Positions 57,101 through 64,000 of a DNA stretch of 64,000 nt are shown here, piece by piece; within the stretch, counting starts at the first letter, position 1; the number at the start of each line of letters is the position of its first letter. A model generated the notes under the pieces. That model worked only from the letters and a program-made list of their open reading frames with translations, searched no databases and had not been told where the DNA came from. Location: contig CM065881.1 in NCBI GenBank assembly GCA_033439255.1, positions 1,612,001-1,676,000 on the forward strand. Reading direction: 5' to 3'. The translations under genes were made by a program, and so were the position numbers. This DNA comes from Hericium rajendrae. Taxonomy: Eukaryota > Basidiomycota > Agaricomycetes > Russulales > Hericiaceae.

Positions 57101-58700
57101 CAAGGTCGCGATGTTCTTCGAGGGTTTCGGTGAAAATGAGGATATCGTCCATGTAGATGACGACTTTGCCCGTGTCGATGAGATCCTTGAAAAGTTCATT
57201 CATCATTCCTTGGAACGTGGCAGGGGAGTTTGTAAGACCAAAAAACATCACCAGGGGTTCAAAGAGACCGCGGTTGGTTTTGAAGGCGGCTTTCCATTCG
57301 TCGCCCTCCTTGATGCGAACGTTGTTGTAACCCCAACGAACGTCCATCTTGGAGAAGACTTTGGCACCCTTGAGCTTGTCAACGAGTTCAGAGATGAGGG
57401 GCAGGGGATATTCATTCTTGATGGTGCCCTTGTTGAGGGTGCGATAGTCCTGGACGGGGCGTAGTTTTCCATCTTTTTTCTTGATAAAGAAGAAGGGACT
57501 CGCCATAGGGGATTTGGAAGGACGGATGTAGCCTTTTTTGACCTGGTCATCAAGGAACGAATCGAGGTCCTCCTGCTCAGTGGGAGCCATGGGATAGACC
57601 TTGCATGAACGGGGTTCAAAACCATCTTTCAGGTCGATGGCGTGATCCCAAGGGCGACGTTCAGGAAGGCGATGGGAGGATTCCTCATCGAAGACGGGTT
57701 GGAAATCCTGGTACTGAGGGGGAACCATCTCAGCAAAGGACTTCTCTGCAACATGGGCGGCCACACGCTCAGCCAGTTTCTGAGCATTGGTGAAAGAGCG
57801 ACGGATACGGATGGTATGTTGGTAGTCTGGGTCGTCATCTGGAGGGGGTGGTGTGTCCCAGTCAGGGAGAACACCAGCTAGGCGAAGGCCCTCTTCAACC
57901 CAGTCATCATCGACGTTAGGTCGTGGGTCATCATCCTCGGTAAACAGACGTGCAGGGACTTTGGACAGGTGGATGCGGCGAAGACGGACACCTTGGACTC
58001 GGCGAGCGGGGATCACGTATTTGGGAAGTGGGGCAGGAACAAATGGCGGGGGCAGTGGGAGCAGTGGAGGGGGGCAAGGTGGGGGGAGCAGTACAGCAGC
58101 GGTACTGAGGACTGGTGGACAAGGGGCTGATTGGCGGCGTTCTGAGCGAGTGGACAGGTTTTTGACCGGGGGCTTATTCAGGGTGCAAGAGGGAGGGCAG
58201 CGAGTCATGTCAACACGACGAGAGACCCAATCAATTTCAGGGTTGTGTTCCTGTAACCAATCGGTCCCAAGGATAATGTCATAGTCGCCAATATCAACGA
58301 GATAGAACTCAGCTGTCTCCTCATGGAAGGACGTCGAGTCCTTGGCGTAAATGCGGATGTTCTGGTTGACAGAATAGCGGACCCAGCCCATGATGTTTTC
58401 GGAGTTGTCCACGTTGCGAACGGGAAAGGGTTTAGGGAGTTTCTTGAGGGGGAACTGGTGTTTTTTGGCAAACTCGGGGTGCATAATGATGCCTTCTGCA
58501 CCACTATCGAGAAGTGCCTCAGCGTCGATTTGTTTCTTGATCGGGGCAGTGATAATCTTGGCCTGGAGCGTAATGGACGGTGTCTGACGGTTGGGTGTGA
58601 TAGCGGACATGCGCAAAGACGATGGATATGATTGCTCACAGGGGTCGGATAGTACAGAGAAGCGATTCGACGGATCAAAGAAATGTTTCTTGCCACCCAC
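54116..58700 (-). other. pol region of the Gypsy fossil
   Basis: Minus-strand coding remains of protease (LLDSGAEGIIMH), reverse transcriptase (VVIYMDDILIF), RNase H, integrase (HHDTPMAGHPGRYK zinc-binding end) and chromodomain (EYLVKWAGYPDSENQW). A 581-bp MITE lies between the RT and RNase H parts. Treated as a fossil and not reconstructed. Confidence 0.9.
56400..56980. mobile_element. CATCAG-family fold-back MITE, 581 bp, in Gypsy pol
   Basis: Ends CATCAGGAAGGTTGACAACT and inverse. 2-bp direct repeat TG (56398-56399 and 56981-56982). Nearly identical to 22427-23007 in the opposite orientation, including the TCAGAT-rich centre. No coding capacity. Confidence 0.9.
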
Positions 58701-58723
58701 GGACGACGTGACCGGGGGGCGCT

Positions 58724-59713
58724 TTAAAAACCCTCAACCATATCCTTTAATGCGGCCTTTGCCTCTTCCCTCTCTTCCTCGCTCAAGTCCTTCAACTGCG
58801 ACGATAAGTCGGCGATGGACCTGTTGATGGCGGGGACAGCGAGGGCGGCGGCTGCATCTTCTGGAGCTACTCCCGGGGCAGAGCCGGTTTCTAGCGCTCG
58901 GACACGAGGGGTTGGGGCACGGGGGTTGGAGTCGGCATTGAGGGGGCAGTCGCGGAAGCCATGGCCCTTCTGGCGGCAGCGGAAGCAACCGCCCTCACGC
59001 CTGAGGCGCTCACGGTCAGGCTCCGAGAGTTTGGACAGTGGGGCACCTGTAGCAGCGACTGTGCGGGATCGGCCAGTAGATGTGGACTGAGGGGAGCGAG
59101 TGCTCACCGGGGTGCGCCCAGTTGTAGGGCGGGGACTCTGGAACCGGGTGCGCATGAGGTAGGCAGCATTCCTGTCACGGGCCCTCGCCTTCCACTCAGC
59201 CAGGGTGGTGGGCGTGGGGTAGCTGCGCTGGCAATCATCACGCAGGGCGCTGTTGAGGCCATGCAGGAACCAGTCGATCAGGGCCACGTCATTGTAGCCG
59301 GTGCGAGGGGCGAAGGACTCAAACTCGGTGATGTAGTCGACTACCGGGCGCGTACCCATCTGGAGGGTCTGGATAGCATGAGAGGCATCCTTGGAGTCGT
59401 CAAGGGGAGAGAAGTCCAAGTTGAAGCGAGTTCGAAGGGCGGTGAGGTTGGCGTAACGGGGAACATGAGCTGGAGATGTTTTTGCAGCCACGAGATCATC
59501 ATCCTCAAGGATCTCTTCGACGCGCTGGGTGGCCCACTGGCCGGCGATAGGGCCCTGGCAGAGGTCGAGGAAGAGGGAGATCTGGGCGGTATCATCTTTA
59601 TACCGGGTAGCGTTGGCGCGAAGGAATAAGCGAATACGCAGCTGGAATTCCTTGGACTTGGAACGATCTCCCTCAAAGGGAGCAGGTTTGACGCCGATCT
59701 CAGGGTTGGACAT
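58724..59713 (-). other. gag region of the Gypsy fossil
   Basis: A gag-like capsid frame (MSNPEIGVKPAPFEGDRSKS, later a retrotransposon-gag block around FNLDFSPLDDSKDA) ending in a CCHC zinc knuckle (CFRCRQKGHGFRDC). Between this and the 5' LTR (59714-60952) is leader sequence with no convincing gene. Confidence 0.9.
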
Positions 59714-60952
59714 GTCGATGGATGGCTGAACAGGGGGGGCTGTGGCAATGGTTGGTTTGACGTTGACGGTGGATGTCGATGCAACAGCGGCAACGGGTGG
59801 AGCAGGTGAGGGGACTGGTACTGGGGTAGGCGTCGAAACAGGTGGTGGTGGTGGGGCCCGAAGGGTATCGAGGCGGGTAGCTTGTTGCTGAGCGAGATTC
59901 TCTATAACTGCTTGAGAGAGTGCGAGTTCTGCAGTGGTTAAGAAGAGGGTACTGGCCTGCCAAAACCACAGGTCACTTTCTTCTACGAGGCTGGGTCTCC
60001 AACTGACTACAAGCCGATTGGTGTCGGAGCGGTATGCGTAGTAGTTGTTGGTTACCGGGTTGAAGGTAATACCTGGGGGAACAACAAGTGGGGTGGTGCG
60101 AGCAGGGGGAGAATCTGCACTAGGGAGGGCGACGGTGGGAAGCGGCGGGGTAGCGGGGTGTTGGCGACGGTGTTCTGTAGCTGCGACGTCGAAGTCGTTA
60201 AGCTCGAGGTCTGCCTGGTCGTCACGATCGGCGAAGTATCACTGTGCAGGACCGTCGTCGTCCTCGTCCGGAGTGACAAAGTCTATTCGAACGATGCCAG
60301 AAAGGGTGTAGATGAAGTATTCGTCGAGCGAGGCAAAGACGCCGAGTGGGTATGGTTCTGTGGTCTGGAAACGGGGGTCGGTGGGATCAATGGTGAGGTC
60401 TAGAAGAAGTCAGCCGCGACTGGGCGACGACCAAGAGCACGAGGGTACAGGGGGTCCGAGTACGGGTTTCTGAGGAATCGGTGGCCGAGGCGTTCTCTGG
60501 CCCACACAGGCTCAGGCGAGGGTTCGGGGGTGAAGAGACCTAGTGTGCAAAAGGGGAACGAGGTCGATGGTAGGATACTCGCAGGGGATCCTCGGTTGGG
60601 TTGGCGACAGTGGTAAGCGATATCCGAGGCACCGAACGTGAATTCTTGCAAGTCGACGTCAAAGAAAACTCGAATTCGAACGTATAAGGCAATGGAGATA
60701 GCACCTGCACGTGGTTTCCACGACCTCAATCGAAACCAAACTCCTTCGGCTTCCCAACGCTTCACAGCACAATAGCGGAGGAGGGGGATGAGTGCACTGC
60801 CCTCGATGGTGTTGGCGATGGGAAAGGGGAGATGAGGTTGATGGAATGGATGTCGGGATTCGGTGAAGATGTCGGCGGTGAAGGGTTCAAAGAAGAAAGG
60901 TATGATGGGCGATAGTAGGGAGGTGAGGCGGGTGTATGAGAGATTGTCCAGG

Positions 60953-61375
60953 TGTCAAGACTCGGTCGTAGACAGCAGAGAACCACCCAAGTCACCAGCG
61001 ATGATGGGAGCGAGAGAGCAGAGAGCGACTAGCAGCGCAGTGACCTGTATTGGAGGTACAGTACGGTACAGACGAAATGGACAATCTAGGGAAATAGGCG
61101 AGCGACAGGGAGCCTATAAGTACTGGGACGACAATGGGAAAAGAACAATGGACACCATAACGGGTCGAACAATAGAGTGAGAACAATGGTGGCCAAAAGG
61201 AGAACAATGGGAGGGAGAACAATAGGATGTCCCAAAGGGGAACAAGGGCATGGGTGAAGGATAGCCCCAGGTCATGTGAGGAAGTGAACATGTGATGGGG
61301 CTGCTGGAGCACATGACCGACGCGATGCCTTGATGGCAGAGAAGAAGGCGGAGAGAAATGGAGCGATCCGTGACA
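60953..61375 (-). repeat. 5' LTR of the Gypsy element
   Basis: 423 bp, matching 53693-54115. Followed by ATACA (61376-61380). Confidence 0.95.
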
Positions 61376-61607
61376 ATACACCACCGACCGGATTTGGCAA
61401 ATATTCAGACTCCGCAGACTCAAGCCGAGGTCGGCTGCAACTGCAACGAGCTTTGCAATGCGAGTGCATCCTGCCTTGCATTGGGTTTGCAGCGAGCACT
61501 GTGTACTACCCTAGTGTCTGATTGTATCTCTGCATGATCTGCAGCAGTTGCATCAGACACTAACATGCCTTGCAGGTCAAACAGAAAGTTTGAAGGTTTC
61601 TGATGTT

Positions 61608-62446
61608 GTTCATATTATCTATTGTAGGCCTCTTTAGGCAGTTTTACAATGTGTTGCAAACTACTATATAGGCTCAATAATGTTGAGCATGACCAAATTT
61701 TTAATTAGACTTATAAACATCTGCCAGTGTAATTTATAATGCAGGTCTACAACTAAAGTGGTACAATATAACAACACTAATATTCTACTTGGTCTGCATA
61801 GCCTTTATCTAATAATAACAATATATTGGATTTCTATTCTCTGTTCAAACTCACATTCAATTTCACTTGCAAGTTTATTCAATGCACATTAGTACACTGT
61901 CTTATATTCATGTCTATCCATCTACACTTGTTAATTTTTAATTATTCTGCTTGATTTGATATTGAGCTAAAATCTAAATGTAAGTTGATATCTGACTATG
62001 TCTAAGAGATTACACCTGCCTGGCTAAACTGACAAGAAAACAAATCTGATAAACATTTAAAATCTGGAGAACATCAAAAATCTGACTGTGTCTGAGAGAC
62101 TACACCCTGCCTGATCTGTCTGACAGCAAAAAATCTGAAAGACACCTAAAATCTGATTGTGTCTAGGAGACTACACCCTGCCTGGCTGACCTGACAAGAA
62201 AAAAAAATCTGATCAACATCTAAAATCTGAAGAATATCTGAAATCTGAACAACATTCAAAATCTGACTGTGTCTGGGAGACTATACCCTGCCTAATCTGT
62301 CTGGCAGCAGAAGATATTTCAAATCTGACTCTGCCTGACTTGTCTGATTTTGTTTTTAGCCAGAAATGACCAATCTGTCAGGTATATAAGGTGATCAGAC
62401 AAGATCAGACAGAATAAGATCTAGCAGAAAGTTTGTAAGAGTACTG
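61608..62446. repeat. TCTGA-rich tandem repeats ending in a CATCAG-type terminus
   Basis: From about 61960 units of ~90-100 bp recur: ATCTGACTGTGTCTGAGAGA, CTACACCCTGCCTGATCTGT, then AAAATCTGA. The stretch ends CAGAAAGTTTGTAAGAGTAC plus TGATG at 62446, like the termini of the CATCAG family. The other end was not found. 61608-61960 is AT-rich without a gene. Confidence 0.6.
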
Positions 62447-62454
62447 ATGTATCA

Positions 62455-62765
62455 TGAGTCACTTGCAAACTGCAAAATACTGAACCAAATGCTTTGTATA
62501 AAATGAAAATTTGTAAATATCTCAGTCAGTTTTGATCTGATTGACATGAAAATAATACTGTTGGAAAGGTTTTGAAAATCTGCATCTGATCTATCATATT
62601 ACTAAACACCTTCTCAAATGCAAGAAAAGAGATTTGAAATATACTGATTTATACAATTATATAGCATAATATAAATATAATGATTTCAAACCATCCTTGG
62701 ATGACTCAATGCATATTATTTTCAGACTTATTTTGAGAAATAGTTGATCAAAGAGTATATTTACG
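62455..62765 (+). repeat. dispersed AT-rich repeat, copy 2
   Basis: Collinear with 10309-10625: GTCACTTGCAAACTGCAAAA, AATGCTTTGTATAAAAT, AAATATACTGATTTATACAA. It directly follows the CATCAG-type terminus. Confidence 0.7.
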
Positions 62766-62935
62766 ATTCCTTAGAATTGTTTACTCTATACCGGCTTTTC
62801 CTATCGAAAATGACACCAAAATGATGACCATCCCCATTTGGCAGTTGGCTTATATAATCACAAGTCAACAATCTGACGAGTTTGCAGGTTCAATTCTAGT
62901 TCAACCTTGAATTCTTTTATTTCATTTTACAATCA
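62766..62935 (+). repeat. possible tRNA-derived SINE, copy 2
   Basis: Matches the inverse of 16590-16745. TTGGCAGTTGGCT (62838-62850) resembles a pol III A box and GGTTCAATTCT (62887-62897) a B box, with GAGTTTGCAGGTTCAATTCT recalling a tRNA T-arm. Shares the GATTCCTTAGAATTG / TTTACTCTATACCG head with the other copy. Confidence 0.45.
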
Positions 62936-63744
62936 ACATATCTCACTGTTACTGTTCAGAATCATTATACATAACATTTATATCTTATTATGATTTCTTG
63001 GAATCATTTACTCTAACTAATTTCTCATATAAAGTGAGGTTATAAGTTTGATTCTGCCAATTGCCATTCTTATAATTTTGGATATTTCTTAGAGATATTC
63101 AGTCTCTTAAATCTAACTAAATCATTGTTAGACTATATGCATATTTAAGTCAATGCTAGTTATATTAGGACCAGAAGTTCTTAGTATGAAAAAGTGCAAA
63201 CTTGTTACAAGATAGTGGATAAATGTACTTCATAGTAAAGTTTGTATCTTTTTATTGATGTAAGTGAGTGTGATGTATGGTTATATAATGAGAGCAAATT
63301 TTACCTCCTCAGAACATTTATTTTCATAACAATAGGTCCAGAAATCACTGAGATATGAGCAAATCACTTCAAAAGGTATCCTTGAGGAGGAGATCATAGT
63401 GATTGCATTGTAGTGGAGCAATGAGTGGTGCTATTTACACGCTAAAGATACCTTGGAAAGGTCTGATTTGTACCTTTCCAATGGCATATCGTACAAGACG
63501 ATTGGATAAGTATTGAGAAAACGCGGTAGCAATTACTGAAGGGTTGGTGTTGAAGGTAGGGGCAAACTTGTTGAGGCCATATCTTTTTATCGACTCATCC
63601 AATTGTAGTGTACCTAGCATTATTGAAAAGGTATAATGGAGCTCTTTCTGACGCAATCAAGGGACCGATGATATCTCCAGTACTTAAGGAGGTACACTTG
63701 AATTATCACAAAACTTCCTATTTGACTATTTTCAAGGTTTTACA
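62936..63744. other. AT-rich DNA, no gene seen
   Basis: Short frames only. 63445-63500 (ACCTTGGAAAGGTCTGATTT ... CTTTCCAATGGC) recalls the GGAAAGGTCTGATTT words of the 19440-20132 satellite. Another TTCTTGGAATCATTTACTCT piece at 62995 recalls the SINE-like head. Confidence 0.4.
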
Positions 63745-63834
63745 TAATCCGCAGCATGGGCAAAATGACATACTCCCATCCCATGACATCATGAGGAGGA
63801 CGGGAGTACGTCATTTTGCCCGTGCTGCGGATTA
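63745..63834. mobile_element. 90-bp hairpin MITE
   Basis: Near-perfect inverted repeat TAATCCGCAGCATGGGCAAA ... inverse, loop of about a dozen bases. Flanked by ACAT on both sides (63742-63745, 63834-63837), or alternatively by a TA duplication if the ends are ATCCGC/GCGGAT. 63838-64000 is AT-rich with no feature. Confidence 0.65.
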
Positions 63835-64000
63835 CATAAGCGATTTATAAGCAGGAAAAAATCGAAAAAATCATTCAAGTCTAGGGCAAATTATCAAATC
63901 ATCTGAGAATAGACACATACTGAGTAGCATAAAAAATCAGTAAAAATCGTGTTAATATGGCCATTGATAGTAATATTCCGAAACACTTGAGTTTATGTTT

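Larger units (their letters stand above)
53693..61375 (-). mobile_element. Ty3/Gypsy chromovirus-type LTR retrotransposon (young fossil)
   Basis: Two 423-bp direct repeats (53693-54115 and 60953-61375) with TGTCA...TGACA ends, flanked by the 5-bp duplication ATACA. By eye the two LTRs are identical, so the insertion is very recent. A purine-rich tract borders the 3' LTR on the minus strand. Parts seen on the minus strand: gag with a zinc knuckle, then protease, reverse transcriptase, RNase H, integrase and a C-terminal chromodomain, the order of the chromoviruses. The element is broken, chiefly by one MITE insertion (56400-56980). It lies inside the right arm of the TIR element 53004-61605. 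Confidence 0.95.
53004..61605. mobile_element. CATCAG-family TIR element holding a nested Gypsy
   Basis: The left end (53004 to about 53190: ATCAGGAACCTTCAAAACTT, then GTAGTACACAGTGCTCGCTG and GGAGTCTGAATGCTTGCCAA) is matched in reverse complement at 61376-61605. 2-bp direct repeat TT (53002-53003 and 61606-61607). Its own interior (53190-53692) has no gene. The Gypsy element landed inside its right arm. Confidence 0.8.

Overview
The window looks like nuclear DNA of a basidiomycete fungus of the Agaricomycetes type. Genes are cut by many short (about 45-65 bp) GT-AG introns. The recognisable families (KDZ transposases, fungal TET/JBP dioxygenases, F-box/LRR proteins, an RNase H1 N-terminal domain protein, a chromovirus Gypsy element) are typical of mushroom-forming fungi. 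No clear housekeeping gene is present. The window is nested mobile DNA: two gene-dense, GC-richer KDZ-type (Kyakuja-Dileera-Zisupton) elements set in AT-rich satellite, MITE and SINE-like sequence.

Region 1-14134 is KDZ-1. It has inverted ends (1-92 and 14055-14134), a KDZ transposase on the minus strand (816-4885, interrupted by a 261-bp MITE), a minus-strand RNase H1 N-terminal domain gene (5529-6589) and a long plus-strand cargo gene (6754-13436) split by a 4-kb fold-back element (8460-12437). Region 14135-20132 is AT-rich and holds low-complexity DNA, two related arrays of intron-like repeats, short TCTGA-type tandem repeats, a possible tRNA-derived SINE and a satellite of about 150 bp.

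Region 20137-52782 is KDZ-2, about 32.6 kb between inverted repeats of about 325 bp, apparently inserted in that satellite with an 8-bp direct repeat CATTGACT. It carries a second, different KDZ transposase (34753-39265), a TET/JBP-type 2-oxoglutarate/Fe(II) dioxygenase (32998-34596) divergent from a lysine-rich cargo gene (29993-32825), two F-box paralogues (24735-26697 and 43525-45509), and a set of minus-strand paralogues (20742-23183, 39561-41114, 49139-50172 and a remnant at 45579-46545). Two of these paralogues show a Gal4-like C-x2-C-x6-C-x9-C-x2-C-x6-C pattern. Three of them are divergently paired with small coiled-coil genes (23577, 41603, 50526). A 5'-truncated LINE and a small coiled-coil gene complete the load. 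The set suggests a large transposon carrying its own DNA-modification and DNA-binding proteins.

Region 52783-64000 returns to AT-rich DNA. A TIR element (53004-61605, 2-bp duplication TT) holds a young chromovirus-type Gypsy retrotransposon (53693-61375, minus strand, LTRs identical by eye, 5-bp duplication ATACA), which is itself interrupted by a 581-bp fold-back MITE. The remainder is tandem and dispersed repeats, a second SINE-like copy and a small hairpin element.

All family calls come from recognising motifs by eye. Exon limits are inferred from splice signals and reading-frame continuity, and no search was run.
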